Assembly: GCF_019884785.1 (NCBI RefSeq)
Contig: NZ_CP082326.1
Span: 1,543,355 to 1,607,354 of the forward strand
Origin: Crassaminicella profunda
GTDB taxonomy: Bacteria; Bacillota; Clostridia; Peptostreptococcales; Thermotaleaceae
Direction of reading: 5' to 3'
DNA length: 64,000 nt
This document shows positions 8,105 through 16,664 of this stretch, piece after piece (positions within the stretch are counted from its first letter, which is position 1; every line of letters starts with the position of its first letter). The notes under the pieces were generated by a model. It searched no databases. It saw only the letters and a program-made list of their open reading frames with translations, and was not told the origin of the DNA. The position numbers were made by a program, and so were the translations under genes.

Positions 8105-8224
8105 ATGCAATGGGGATTGGATTCATATCTAGGAAGAGCACGTGACTTTTTAGAAGTTTTACAAAAGGATTTAGAGGAGTTAAAAAGTGAAAAAGCCCAA
8201 GAGGTAGCTGCAACTACCAATTAG
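8105..8224 (+). CDS. Very small early protein (39 aa)
   Basis: ATG four bases after the previous stop, preceded by GGAAGGAG. It encodes a mostly helical, acidic peptide (MQWGLDSYLGRARDFLEVLQ...). No family recognised; supported by ribosome site and operon packing only. Confidence 0.5.
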   Translation: MQWGLDSYLGRARDFLEVLQKDLEELKSEKAQEVAATTN

Positions 8225-8293
8225 GGCAGATAAAAAATATCACTTATTCGTATTATACCAAAATTTCAGAGTTAAATACAGGGGGGCATAGAA

Positions 8294-8446
8294 ATGAGTA
8301 GTTTGAAAAGGGAAAAGAAGAAATTGAATGCTTTGATTGCTAAACATAAAGATTTACAGCACCCACTAGTGCAAAAGCAATCTCAAAAGGTGGACAAGCT
8401 AGTTGTTTTACATATGAGAAAAAATCTTGAGAAGGTGATCGTGTGA
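8294..8446 (+). CDS. Spo0E-like aspartyl-phosphate phosphatase (50 aa)
   Basis: The ATG follows CAGGGGGGCAT. The 50-residue helical hairpin matches the Spo0E family layout: a first helix with LNALI, a turn with HPLVQKQ, then SQKVDKLVVLHMR in place of the family's SQELDxLI motif. Spo0E proteins dephosphorylate Spo0A~P and block entry into sporulation; the SQELD Asp is the key residue and is kept here (SQKVD). A phage copy could hold back host sporulation. Its stop overlaps the next start (GTGA). Confidence 0.65.
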   Translation: MSSLKREKKKLNALIAKHKDLQHPLVQKQSQKVDKLVVLHMRKNLEKVIV

Positions 8447-8589
8447 AAAAATACAGAATCAAAGGTACTAACATGGAAGGTTATATTGTTCAGAATGGTG
8501 CAAATGGTCTAGTAATGCTCGAGATTACAAAAAATTATAACCCATTTATGAGAACTGTATTTGGGATGAATGAATTGGAGGAGATATAA
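8443..8589 (+). CDS. Small early phage protein (48 aa)
   Basis: The GTG overlaps the Spo0E-like stop, with GAGAAGGTG as ribosome site inside the upstream gene. The product is beta-rich (YRIKGTNMEGYIVQNG...), not recognised. Its TAA directly precedes the ATG of the ATPase gene, so the three genes are probably co-translated. Confidence 0.5.
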   Translation: MKKYRIKGTNMEGYIVQNGANGLVMLEITKNYNPFMRTVFGMNELEEI

Positions 8590-10581
8590 ATGATAATTCA
8601 AATAAAAAGCTTATACCTTAGAAACTTTAAAGGTTTGAAAAATGTAACAATCAATTTTGGAAAAGAAACGGATATCTTAGGTGAAAATGCAACTGGCAAA
8701 ACAACAATAGCAGATGCGTTTACATGGCTGCTATTTGATAAGGACAGCAAGGACAGAACAACTTTTGATATTAAAACACTAGATCGAGAGGGACAAGTTA
8801 TTCATGGATTGGAGCATGAAGTTACAGGAGTACTAAACATAGATGGAAAGGATATTATCTTATCTAAAATATACAAGGAAAAATGGACTAAGAAACGTGG
8901 ACAAGCACAAAAACAAATGACAGGGCATGAAACGTTGTATTCCATAGATGAAGTACCTGTTAAGAAGAAAGAATATGTTGAAAAGATCGGCAGTTTCATA
9001 AACGAAAATATTTTCAAGCTTATTACAAGTCCTTTATATTTTAGCACAAAGATGAAATGGGAAGATCGAAGGAAAGTACTTTTAGAGATTATCGGAGATA
9101 TCACAGACGATAGAATCATTAATTACAAAGCTGACTTAAAGCCATTAGAGCAATTACTAGGAGATAAGGATATAGACATTTTTAAAAAGTCTGTATCCGC
9201 TAAAAAGAAAAAGTTGAATGATGAAATCAAGTCAATTCCATACAGGATAGATGAATTAAACAACAGCATCCAGGAGCAAGATTTTGAAGCTCTAGAATTT
9301 AGAAAAAAAGGCATTGTTGCTGGAATAAAAACTGTTGAAGACAAGTTATTGGATAGTAGCAAGGTGAATGAGGAGTTACTTAAAGAACAACAAAAGCTAT
9401 ATGACTTTAAAACAAAGCTAAAAGATATGGAGTACGAAGCAAAGCAAGAAGCTTTGAAACCACTAAAGAAGTTAAATGATGAACTTCAAGAAATAAGATT
9501 TGAACTAAATTCAAAACAGAATGAAGTGGTTTATAAAGAAAGAGAAATCAAGAAAATCGAAGAGGATATTCAAAGGGAAGAAGGTCAGAAAGAAGCACTT
9601 AGGAAAGAATGGTTTGCAGAAAATGATAAGCAATTAGAGTTTAGTGAAGATGAATTTATCTGTCCAACTTGTAAGAGACCTTTGGAACCTAATGATGTAG
9701 AAAACAAAAAACAAGAAATGCTAGATAACTTCAACCAGAGTAAGGCTAAAAATCTAGAAAAAATAACTACAAAAGGACAAGAAAAAAATAAAGTTATAGA
9801 AGATCTTAGAAATAGATTATCCAGCATAGATTTAGAAAATTTAAAAACGGAAGCTAATGAACTAAAGAGTAAAAGTGATGCCCTAAAGAGTAAAATAGAT
9901 AACTTTGAAACAATTGTTGATCTAGAGAAAAATCAAGAATATCAAGAAGTATTGAAGCAGATCAAAGAGCTAGAAGAAAAACTTTCTGCTCCAGTGGAAA
10001 TGAACAGAGAAATCGAAGAACTTAAATCTAAAAAAATTACTTTAGAAAGAGAACTTGAAGAAACCAATGGCCAACTAGCTTACAAAGATCAGAATGAGAA
10101 AATGAAAGCCAGAATGAAGGAATTACAAGAAAGAGAAAAGCAACTAGCTCAACAAATTGCAGAGATTGAAGGGCAAGAGTACTTATGTGAAGAGTTTGTA
10201 AAGACAAAGGTAGAACTTTTGGAAAGCAGCATAAACAGTAAATTCAAATATGTATCATTCAAACTATTTGATACACAGGTCAATGGAGGACTTGTTGAAA
10301 GGTGCGAAGCACTTATTGATGGAGTACCTTTTAGTAATGCAAATACAGCAGCACAGATTAATGCCGGGTTAGATATTATAAATGCTCTTTCAGATCATTA
10401 CAGTGTACAAGCTCCTATATTCATAGATAATCGTGAAAGCGTGAATGAATTGATAGAGTGCAATAGTCAGATTGTTAATCTTTTAGTTATTGATTTAAGC
10501 ACAGAAGAAAAACTTGAATTATTTGAGAAGATTCATCCAAATGTTAAAAAACTAGATTCATTATATGTGGAGGTGGCTTAG
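8590..10581 (+). CDS. Rad50/SbcC-like AAA ATPase of the phage recombination module
   Basis: 663 residues. The N-terminus has an ABC-type ATPase start (LYLRNFKGLKN) and a Walker A loop GENATGKTT (31-39). A long coiled coil follows (~190-540), interrupted by a zinc-hook-like CPTC at 358-361. The C-terminal half contains AAAQINAGLDIINALSD and IFIDNRESVNEL, matching the signature and Walker B regions of this class. Such ATPases stand before RecT in clostridial phages and presumably help resect or manage DNA ends. No SbcD-type nuclease is adjacent; a metallo-beta-lactamase-fold protein lies two genes on. Confidence 0.8.
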   Translation: MIIQIKSLYLRNFKGLKNVTINFGKETDILGENATGKTTIADAFTWLLFDKDSKDRTTFDIKTLDREGQVIHGLEHEVTGVLNIDGKDIILSKIYKEKWTKKRGQAQKQMTGHETLYSIDEVPVKKKEYVEKIGSFINENIFKLITSPLYFSTKMKWEDRRKVLLEIIGDITDDRIINYKADLKPLEQLLGDKDIDIFKKSVSAKKKKLNDEIKSIPYRIDELNNSIQEQDFEALEFRKKGIVAGIKTVEDKLLDSSKVNEELLKEQQKLYDFKTKLKDMEYEAKQEALKPLKKLNDELQEIRFELNSKQNEVVYKEREIKKIEEDIQREEGQKEALRKEWFAENDKQLEFSEDEFICPTCKRPLEPNDVENKKQEMLDNFNQSKAKNLEKITTKGQEKNKVIEDLRNRLSSIDLENLKTEANELKSKSDALKSKIDNFETIVDLEKNQEYQEVLKQIKELEEKLSAPVEMNREIEELKSKKITLERELEETNGQLAYKDQNEKMKARMKELQEREKQLAQQIAEIEGQEYLCEEFVKTKVELLESSINSKFKYVSFKLFDTQVNGGLVERCEALIDGVPFSNANTAAQINAGLDIINALSDHYSVQAPIFIDNRESVNELIECNSQIVNLLVIDLSTEEKLELFEKIHPNVKKLDSLYVEVA

Positions 10582-10582
10582 T

Positions 10583-11503
10583 ATGGGAGACAATGCAGTA
10601 GCAACAACACAAGAAAGAAATATTACAGATAAGGTTTTGAATAGGGTTAAAGCTTTAGAAGATAAAGGGGAGCTTAAAACACCTCAAAATTATAGTCCTG
10701 AGAACGCATTAAAGAGTGCATATCTAATTCTTCAAGAAACAACAACGGGGAAAAAAGATGGAGAAAAACCAGTATTACAAGCTTGTAGCGAACCAAGTAT
10801 TGCAAACGCTCTATTAGATATGGTCATCCAAGGTTTGAGTCCAGCGAAGAAACAATGCTACTTCGTAGCTTACGGAAAGAAGTTGCAGCTAATGAGAAGT
10901 TACATGGGTACCGTGGCAGTAACAAAGAGATTAAATGGGGTAAAGGACATCAAAGCTTACTGTATCTTTGATGGGGACGAATTTGAAACTGAATACAATG
11001 TAAATACTGCTGTTCTAAAGATTACAAAGTTTAATCCTAAATTTGAGAACATTGATATCAATAAGATTAAAGGTGCATTTGCTGTAATTTTGGGTGAAGA
11101 TGGACCAATTCATACAGAGATCATGAATATGAATCAAATAAGGAATGCATGGAATCAAGGATATGCAAAAGGTGGAAGTGGAGCACATAAGAATTTCACA
11201 GAAGAAATGGCAAAGAAAACAGTAATCAATAGAGCTTGCAAGATGTTTGCAAATACAAGTGATGATTCGGATATTTTGATTGGAGCTTTTAATAATTCTG
11301 ATAAAGCTGATTTTGAAGAAAAAAACATGGTAAATGATGTGGAATATGAAGTTAAAGAAGAAATTCAAAAGAAAGCAAATACAAAACCTATAGGGTTTAT
11401 AAAGGGAAATGCACAAGCAGTTGAATATGAAACCGTGAAGGAAGATCCTATAAGAAAACCAGAACCAGTAAAACAAGTAAAAATGGAAGGGCCAGGATTC
11501 TAA
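10583..11503 (+). CDS. recT: RecT-family single-strand annealing protein
   Basis: 306 residues from the ATG after GGAGGTGGC, two bases beyond the ATPase stop. Family features: EPSIANALLDMVIQGLSP, KKQCYFVAYGKKLQLMRSYMG and KKTVINRACKMFANTSDD. RecT/Bet proteins bind single strands and anneal complementary DNA during phage recombination. The last ~50 residues are low-complexity and charged. Its stop overlaps the next ATG (TAATG). Confidence 0.9.
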   Translation: MGDNAVATTQERNITDKVLNRVKALEDKGELKTPQNYSPENALKSAYLILQETTTGKKDGEKPVLQACSEPSIANALLDMVIQGLSPAKKQCYFVAYGKKLQLMRSYMGTVAVTKRLNGVKDIKAYCIFDGDEFETEYNVNTAVLKITKFNPKFENIDINKIKGAFAVILGEDGPIHTEIMNMNQIRNAWNQGYAKGGSGAHKNFTEEMAKKTVINRACKMFANTSDDSDILIGAFNNSDKADFEEKNMVNDVEYEVKEEIQKKANTKPIGFIKGNAQAVEYETVKEDPIRKPEPVKQVKMEGPGF

Positions 11504-12240
11504 TGAAACTTAAAGTTTTAGGTAGTGGGAGCAAGGGGAATTGTTATCTCCTTTGCTCCCCAACAGAAACGTTAATTTTAGAATGTGGACTACCTTATAA
11601 AACTATCCTAAAGGGCTTGAATTTTAATTTAAATAGTGTGGTAGGGTGTTTGGTTAGTCATGAGCATAAAGATCATTCTAAAGGGATACATGACTTAATA
11701 AAGAATGGGATAGATGTCTATACGAGCAAAGGAACAGTAGAGGCGTGTGAGGTAACTGGACACCGAATAAAGGTATTAGAAAGTGAAAAAGCAATAAAAG
11801 TGGGAAGCTTTGCTGTATTACCATTTACCACTCAACATGATGCAGCAGAGCCACTTGGCTTTTTAATTCATCATAAGGAAATAGGGAATTTGTTATTCAT
11901 TACAGACAGCTACTATTGTCAGTATAAGTTCCAGGACTTAAATCATATTTTGATTGAATGCAATTACTCAGATGAAATCCTAAAAGAAAATCTAGAAAAA
12001 GGATTGATACCAACAAGCTTAAAAAATAGACTTTTAAAAAGTCATTTTTCACTAGGAAATGTTAAAGAATTTCTTAAAGTTACGGACATGAAAACAGTGC
12101 AAAATATAATGCTTATACATTTAAGTGATGGAAATAGCAATGAAGCAATATTCAAAGAAGAAATAGAAAGGCTTACAGGAAAACCAACATATGTAGCAGA
12201 TAAAGGGCTAGAGGTAGAAGTTAGTTTAGATCCATTCTAA
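11503..12240 (+). CDS. Metallo-beta-lactamase-fold hydrolase (phage, YycJ-like)
   Basis: 245 residues. The metal motif HEHKDH sits at about residues 53-58 (VSHEHKDHSKGI), followed by TQHDAAEPLGF, FITDSYYC and LSDGNSN, the ordered motifs of the fold. It directly overlaps recT and so belongs to the recombination module. It may be the nuclease that makes single strands for RecT, because no RecE-type exonuclease is present; that is inference. Confidence 0.8.
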   Translation: MKLKVLGSGSKGNCYLLCSPTETLILECGLPYKTILKGLNFNLNSVVGCLVSHEHKDHSKGIHDLIKNGIDVYTSKGTVEACEVTGHRIKVLESEKAIKVGSFAVLPFTTQHDAAEPLGFLIHHKEIGNLLFITDSYYCQYKFQDLNHILIECNYSDEILKENLEKGLIPTSLKNRLLKSHFSLGNVKEFLKVTDMKTVQNIMLIHLSDGNSNEAIFKEEIERLTGKPTYVADKGLEVEVSLDPF

Positions 12241-12287
12241 AAGATAAGGCAGAACATTAATAGCAACTTTAAGATAAGGAGGAAGTT

Positions 12288-12452
12288 ATGCAAAATCCAA
12301 GATTAATACAGTTAGAGCGGGGAATTATTCCCCGCAAACTTAAGCAAGAGCGCAGAGTACGAATCTGCATAGTGATTTTATCAGTAGTATTGGCAATTAT
12401 CGTAAAGGTTATGCATGTTTGGATGCATACTGGAGGTAATGGAAATGGCTAA
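12288..12452 (+). CDS. Small single-pass membrane protein (54 aa)
   Basis: The ATG at 12288 follows AAGGAGGAAG. A basic N-terminal half (IPRKLKQERRVRI) precedes one hydrophobic helix (~29-43) and a Gly/Asn tail. It overlaps the start of the replication gene. No family recognised. Confidence 0.55.
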   Translation: MQNPRLIQLERGIIPRKLKQERRVRICIVILSVVLAIIVKVMHVWMHTGGNGNG

Positions 12453-13452
12453 ATTTAGACAAGTTTATACCGAGTTTTGGAAAGATCCAAAGGTTATTGA
12501 AGAAATGACGCCAGAAGATAAATTCTTCATGCTATATCTTCTTACAAATGAATCAACAACTCAAATAGGAGTATATCAGATCACTAAGAAACAGATGGCT
12601 TTTGAAATGGGTCATTCTATAGAAACAATTAACAGTTTGATACAAAGATTTGAAAACATTCATAAGAACATCAAATATAACACTAAGACGAGAGAAATAG
12701 CTATAAAGAATTGGGGAAAGTATAACTTTTTCAAAGGTGGTAAACCGGTATATGATTTGATGAAATCAGAAATGGAAAATGTAAAAGATGTATCACTATT
12801 AGGTTATGTTCTTGAAAATTATTTAAAGACCCCTAAGGTTAATTCAAACATCGTTAATGTGTTTGAAGTATTTTTCAAAGAACATAATATCCCTTATGAA
12901 TCATATATCGATACGTGTTGCGTATCGTGTGACGACACGTTAACGGGACGTATAACGATAGGGGGACAAGAAGTAGAAGAAGAAGTAGAAGAAGATATAG
13001 ATAAAGAAAAAGATAAAGAAAAAGATAAGAGTAAAGATAATAGTGTTGAAGATTCTTTCGAATCTCCAAGTGATGATAAGTTACCAAGTAAAGAAATTCG
13101 TTATCCAAAAGATTCAATGTATTATCAAGCAGCACTTTATCTGAGGGGAAAGATACTTGAATTTAATCCAAGATGCAAAGTACCTAAAGATAATCCTAAG
13201 AACCTGGAAAAGTGGTCTAATGATATGCGGTTAATGTTTGAAAGAGACGAACGATCGAGAGAAGAAATGGCAGCCATGATTAAGTTTGTATTTGATACAG
13301 ATGATTTTTGGAGAACCGTAGTTCAATCCCCTAGCGGATTGAGAAAGAATTGGGATAAAATTGCGGCCCAGATGATAGTGAGGAATAAGCATCCTGATAA
13401 AAAACAATCAGGTAGTTTTCAGGAGCAAATAGACAAGATGAAAGATTGGTGA
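12445..13452 (+). CDS. Phage replication initiator (DnaD/replisome-organiser type)
   Basis: 335 residues; the ATG at 12445 follows ACTGGAGGTAATGG. The N-terminal ~110 residues are a winged-helix-like domain (FWKDPKVIEEMTPEDKFFMLYLLTN). A highly acidic/basic linker (EEVEEEVEEDIDKEKDKEK) follows, and a C-terminal helical domain (FVFDTDDFWRTVVQSPSGLRKNWDKI) typical of clostridial phage initiators. It is followed directly by a helicase-loader-like gene. A cluster of short palindromes in its middle could be the replication origin. Confidence 0.75.
   Translation: MAKFRQVYTEFWKDPKVIEEMTPEDKFFMLYLLTNESTTQIGVYQITKKQMAFEMGHSIETINSLIQRFENIHKNIKYNTKTREIAIKNWGKYNFFKGGKPVYDLMKSEMENVKDVSLLGYVLENYLKTPKVNSNIVNVFEVFFKEHNIPYESYIDTCCVSCDDTLTGRITIGGQEVEEEVEEDIDKEKDKEKDKSKDNSVEDSFESPSDDKLPSKEIRYPKDSMYYQAALYLRGKILEFNPRCKVPKDNPKNLEKWSNDMRLMFERDERSREEMAAMIKFVFDTDDFWRTVVQSPSGLRKNWDKIAAQMIVRNKHPDKKQSGSFQEQIDKMKDW
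12909..12957. other. Palindrome cluster, candidate phage replication origin
   Basis: Within the initiator gene, four short inverted repeats are packed into 49 bp: CGATACG/CGTATCG (12909-12915, 12921-12927), CGTGT/ACACG (12926-12930, 12935-12939), the perfect CGTTAACG (12938-12945) and CGTATAACG (12949-12957). The stretch is unusually CpG-rich for this AT-rich gene. Initiator genes of many phages carry their origin internally, but this is inference. Confidence 0.4.
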
Positions 13453-14033
13453 TGGAAGTGACTAGAGAAGAGTTCAAAGTTATTGTAGCAGCACTAAAAA
13501 GCAATTATAGAACCTTTGGGATAGATACTAAACAACAGTTTGAATTTTGGCTTTCTATGCTTGAGGATCTTGAATACCAAGTAGTCGAAGTAGCAGCAAG
13601 AAAGCTTGTTTCTGAATCACCATATCCACCAACTATTGCGGATATAAGAAAAGCTGCAGCTGATGTTGTAAGTCCTGAATTACCTAGTTCGGCTGATGCA
13701 TGGGGAGAAGTAGTTCAAGCTATGAAGAAATTTGGTTCATATAATGCAGAGAAGGCACTAAAGAGCTTATCACCACTAACCAGAAAAGCGGTTAAGATAA
13801 TGGGGTTTAGAGAGTTATGTGTAAGTGAAAATCAAATGGCAGATAGGGCCCATTTCTTGAAGATGTATAAAGTGCTTGAGCAGAGAGAAAAAACAGAAAG
13901 AGTGTTATCTTTGCCGTTGAAAGAGAATATCAAGCAGATACAAGGAAAGCAGCAAATAGAAAGCAAAGTGAAATTACTTTCTGAAAAGATGGGAAGCTTT
14001 GATTTTGAAAAGAGAGATAATTATGCAGGATAA
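13452..14033 (+). CDS. G39P-like replicative helicase loader/inhibitor
   Basis: 193 residues; the start overlaps the initiator stop (TGATG). The N-terminal domain reads TREEFKVIVAALKSNY...FWLSMLEDLEYQVVEVAARKL...YPPTIADIRK, the pattern of the SPP1 G39P family that loads DnaB-type helicase. No phage helicase gene follows, so it probably recruits the host helicase. The rest is helical and less conserved. Confidence 0.75.
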   Translation: MEVTREEFKVIVAALKSNYRTFGIDTKQQFEFWLSMLEDLEYQVVEVAARKLVSESPYPPTIADIRKAAADVVSPELPSSADAWGEVVQAMKKFGSYNAEKALKSLSPLTRKAVKIMGFRELCVSENQMADRAHFLKMYKVLEQREKTERVLSLPLKENIKQIQGKQQIESKVKLLSEKMGSFDFEKRDNYAG

Positions 14034-14160
14034 GTTTGTTATGGAGGTATCCAACGGAGTAGTACAACTTGCAAAGCAGGGTCGTGACTGGAAAAAGTTA
14101 CTGGAAGAAGCACAAGAAATCTATGAATTAACTAAACAAGCTGTCAAGAAAAATACATAA
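14023..14160 (+). CDS. Small helical early protein (45 aa)
   Basis: The ATG at 14023 overlaps the loader gene; an alternative ATG lies at 14041. The peptide (QLAKQGRDWKKLLEEAQEIYEL...) is amphipathic helix. Not recognised; supported by packing between genes. Confidence 0.4.
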   Translation: MQDKFVMEVSNGVVQLAKQGRDWKKLLEEAQEIYELTKQAVKKNT

Positions 14161-14216
14161 AGAGTTCTGAGTAGTAACGAATATCATGAAATAACTCAAA
14201 ACAAAGGGGAAGAAAC

Positions 14217-14756
14217 ATGAGAGATACAACTTACACCAAAAATCATAAAATGGCTAACAAAGGAATGTTCTTTGAGCAAGAGATAAGAATGGCAAACACA
14301 GGATATAAAAACCGTGGAATAGCACTCATTCAAAAGATTAGTACGCCGTGGAAAGTGGTAAGGAGAGGTAAGCAGATAGTATCTGCCTTTCCGGAAGAGA
14401 AAAGTACTTTGGACTTTAGGGGAACTGTAAAAGGTGGATTATCAATATCCTTTGATTGCAAGGAAGTTGAGAAAGAAGATAGAGGACTTCCACTCAAATA
14501 TATTGAGCTACATCAAATCGAATACATGAGGACGGCAATTGCAATGAATGAGGTTACTTTTATTCTTTGCTTTATGAAAACGCAAAACAAAAGGTACCTG
14601 ATACCAGGAGTGAAAGTCTTACAGTATTGGGATCGATGGCAGGAGAACAAAGGCAAAAGAGGTTTCAACTTCATCCCTATAGGAGAAATGGTTGAGGTCA
14701 GATCAAGAAATGGAATTGTTTTAGATTATTTAAGTGGATTGGGGGACGTGATATGA
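14217..14756 (+). CDS. recU: RecU-like Holliday junction resolvase
   Basis: 179 residues from the ATG after AAAGGGGAAGAAAC. Motifs of the RecU nuclease: NKGMFFEQEI at the N-terminus, STLDFRGTV and SFDCKEVEK (catalytic Asp and Glu/Lys region), LKYIELHQIEYM and FILCFM. RecU cuts Holliday junctions; phage copies resolve replication and recombination intermediates. Its last bases overlap the next gene (ATGA). Confidence 0.88.
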   Translation: MRDTTYTKNHKMANKGMFFEQEIRMANTGYKNRGIALIQKISTPWKVVRRGKQIVSAFPEEKSTLDFRGTVKGGLSISFDCKEVEKEDRGLPLKYIELHQIEYMRTAIAMNEVTFILCFMKTQNKRYLIPGVKVLQYWDRWQENKGKRGFNFIPIGEMVEVRSRNGIVLDYLSGLGDVI

Positions 14757-15382
14757 AAAAAGAATTAAAAGTAGTTGATATAGAAAGTGGCGAGATCATA
14801 GAGAAGCTACAGTTTGATGGAGGATATAATATCATTTTTACAAACCTTTCAGATGGTGGAAACCTAAGAAAAATAAGAAAATTGGACAATGCACGATTTG
14901 GAGATAGACACTGGATTAAGAATTATCAATATAGACCTATAGCTTTGAGATTGGTAGATAAGTTTAACGAATTAAATTACATAGATCCATTTCAAATACT
15001 TTTTATTGAAGATATGGAGTGGCAACCAGGAACAGCAAAGAACCCATGGATTGCAAGAATTAAAATAGCAAACAAAGAAATGAAAGACATGCTTGGATAT
15101 GAATATATTTTGGAAGTAAGAAATTATTACATCGATAGGATGCAGAGAGAGCAGATTATAGCGTTAATTTATCACGAATTAAGACACATCGATAAAGATG
15201 GAGCTTTGATCAATCACAACATAGAGGACTGGAGCAATCTTGTAGCAACCTTAGGAAAGGATTGGGCTACTACTCAGGCAAAGATTAAAGATATTTTGGA
15301 TGAAGGCTTTGAGGAATGGGATGAATTAGATTCAGTGGCAAAACAATTAAACATGTTTAGTCAATTAAAGGCTGTAAAATAA
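14753..15382 (+). CDS. Putative phage metallopeptidase
   Basis: 209 residues. A zinc motif YHELRHID (HExxH) lies near residue 143, followed downstream by a conserved-type HNIEDW segment that could supply further ligands. The N-terminal ~40 residues are an extra beta-rich piece. The layout fits the phage putative metallopeptidase family found in clostridial early regions. Substrate unknown. Confidence 0.7.
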   Translation: MKKELKVVDIESGEIIEKLQFDGGYNIIFTNLSDGGNLRKIRKLDNARFGDRHWIKNYQYRPIALRLVDKFNELNYIDPFQILFIEDMEWQPGTAKNPWIARIKIANKEMKDMLGYEYILEVRNYYIDRMQREQIIALIYHELRHIDKDGALINHNIEDWSNLVATLGKDWATTQAKIKDILDEGFEEWDELDSVAKQLNMFSQLKAVK

Positions 15383-15391
15383 GGTGATCAC

Positions 15392-15712
15392 ATGGGAAGA
15401 AAGACAATCGAATTAGATGATTTATTTCCGGAGGATATTGAAAAGTATTGTGAGATTGCTAGGAACTATATGGAACTTACTACAGAAAACTTTGCTGGAG
15501 CATTTGAAATAGCACAAAAAGCTTGGGCATTAGCTGACAGATGGAATGATCTACAGGCTAGTGCATCAAAGTTGGCAGCAATGAAAGGTGTAACTAAAAC
15601 AGAACTACAAAAATATTGCTATGGAAAGTATAGACAAATGCAGTTAATTCATGAACACTGTAGATCTCTTTGGAGGGTTGGAGAGGAGATCAATAAATAC
15701 AACAAACGATAA
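15392..15712 (+). CDS. Helical early phage protein (106 aa)
   Basis: ATG after AAGGTGATCAC. All-helical, with an acidic N-terminus (LDDLFPEDIEKYCEIARNYM) and a more basic end. I do not recognise the family. It is compactly placed between the metallopeptidase and a zinc-ribbon gene. Confidence 0.6.
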   Translation: MGRKTIELDDLFPEDIEKYCEIARNYMELTTENFAGAFEIAQKAWALADRWNDLQASASKLAAMKGVTKTELQKYCYGKYRQMQLIHEHCRSLWRVGEEINKYNKR

Positions 15713-15725
15713 AGGGGGAGGTATG

Positions 15726-15974
15726 ATGGGATATAGATCAATTAGGTGTAGGTCTTGTGGCAGATCTCCTAAGAGCGGTACATTGATCGTAATAGGTGGA
15801 ATGATTTATTGTAGGCATTGTTTGAGGAATATAAAAGTGAAAGATACAAAATTGAAAGGGAAGTATTATACCCATTCAGGAAATAGATGTTTTGTAAACT
15901 TTGAGAGTAACAAAAAGATTAACATACAGGAATTTGATGTTAAGGAATTGAGAATCGGGGGACGTAAACAATGA
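15726..15974 (+). CDS. Zinc-ribbon early protein (82 aa)
   Basis: The second of two adjacent ATGs (15723, 15726) is preferred because of spacing from AAAGGGGGAGG. Four cysteines, CRSCG near residues 8-12 and YCRHC near 27-31, form a C-x2-C...C-x2-C ribbon in the first half; the rest is beta-rich. It overlaps the next start (ACAATGA). Probably nucleic-acid or protein binding; function unknown. Confidence 0.6.
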   Translation: MGYRSIRCRSCGRSPKSGTLIVIGGMIYCRHCLRNIKVKDTKLKGKYYTHSGNRCFVNFESNKKINIQEFDVKELRIGGRKQ

Positions 15975-16087
15975 AAATTATTAGGTGTGACAATCTTAAA
16001 TGCAAACATTGTAAGAATGGATTTTGCAAATTGGATGTGTTGTATTTAAACGAGCAAGGGGAATGCAAAGAAAACAGTAAAAAATAA
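15971..16087 (+). CDS. Small Cys-rich protein, DUF1540-like (38 aa)
   Basis: The ATG overlaps the zinc-ribbon stop, with an ATCGGGGGACG site upstream. Five cysteines in a pattern C-x4-C-x2-C-x4-C-x12-C resemble a shortened DUF1540 domain. Function unknown. Confidence 0.5.
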   Translation: MKIIRCDNLKCKHCKNGFCKLDVLYLNEQGECKENSKK

Positions 16088-16116
16088 CTTTTAAGAAGGT
16101 TCAAGGAGAGAGGGAA

Positions 16117-16653
16117 ATGTTACAGGAAGCTGATCCTTATAATTTTTATATTGTAATAGACAACAGGATGTTTTCAATGTATAGAAGGTCTAGTCATGGG
16201 TGGTGGTCTTATCCATTAGGGACAAAGGAAAGAGACTATATTAAAAACCAATTAAAGAATCAATCTTTAGAATTAATGGACTGGAAAGATGATGATAGAT
16301 GCCAGGAAGAAGTGATAGGCGAATTTGAAAGAGCAAATAATCGTGTGATCCTTACCATTGGGGAAAGCAAGTATAACATATACAACCACAATGTGAGATT
16401 GGTAAAAGAAAGCACAGCCATACAAGTAAGGGACTTTTTAAGAGAGCAAGGGTTATTAGCTGCAGTAGAATTTTTAGGGAGTACGAATCAAGTTCAACAT
16501 AGAGCGGCTAGATCAGCAAAGGCAAAAAACATTAAAACAAGTTCAAGCAGTGAATGGAAAAGAATAAATAAGGCAAGTGAGAAGAAAGTTGATTCAATAG
16601 TTGTTAAGGGGAATCAAATTTCTATGGATGAATATTTAAAAATGTTAGATTAG
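16117..16653 (+). CDS. Phage protein of unknown function (178 aa)
   Basis: ATG after CAAGGAGAGAGGG. An N-terminal half of mixed strand/helix (YNFYIVIDNRMFSMYRRSSHGWWSY) is followed by a Lys/Ser-rich linker near 135-160 and an acidic end. No family recognised. Its position in the late part of the early operon is compatible with DNA metabolism or host takeover. Confidence 0.6.
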   Translation: MLQEADPYNFYIVIDNRMFSMYRRSSHGWWSYPLGTKERDYIKNQLKNQSLELMDWKDDDRCQEEVIGEFERANNRVILTIGESKYNIYNHNVRLVKESTAIQVRDFLREQGLLAAVEFLGSTNQVQHRAARSAKAKNIKTSSSSEWKRINKASEKKVDSIVVKGNQISMDEYLKMLD

Positions 16654-16664
16654 GGGGAGCGAAA

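Noticed and set aside
11015-11476. 153-codon reverse frame over recT
   Set aside because: Composition (Phe/Ile/Cys-rich) is that of an antisense shadow, and recT itself is certain.
12875-13135. Reverse-strand frame rich in Leu/Tyr (LFLYLFLYLYLL)
   Set aside because: It is the antisense of the Lys/Asp/Glu repeat linker of the initiator gene; no ribosome site.
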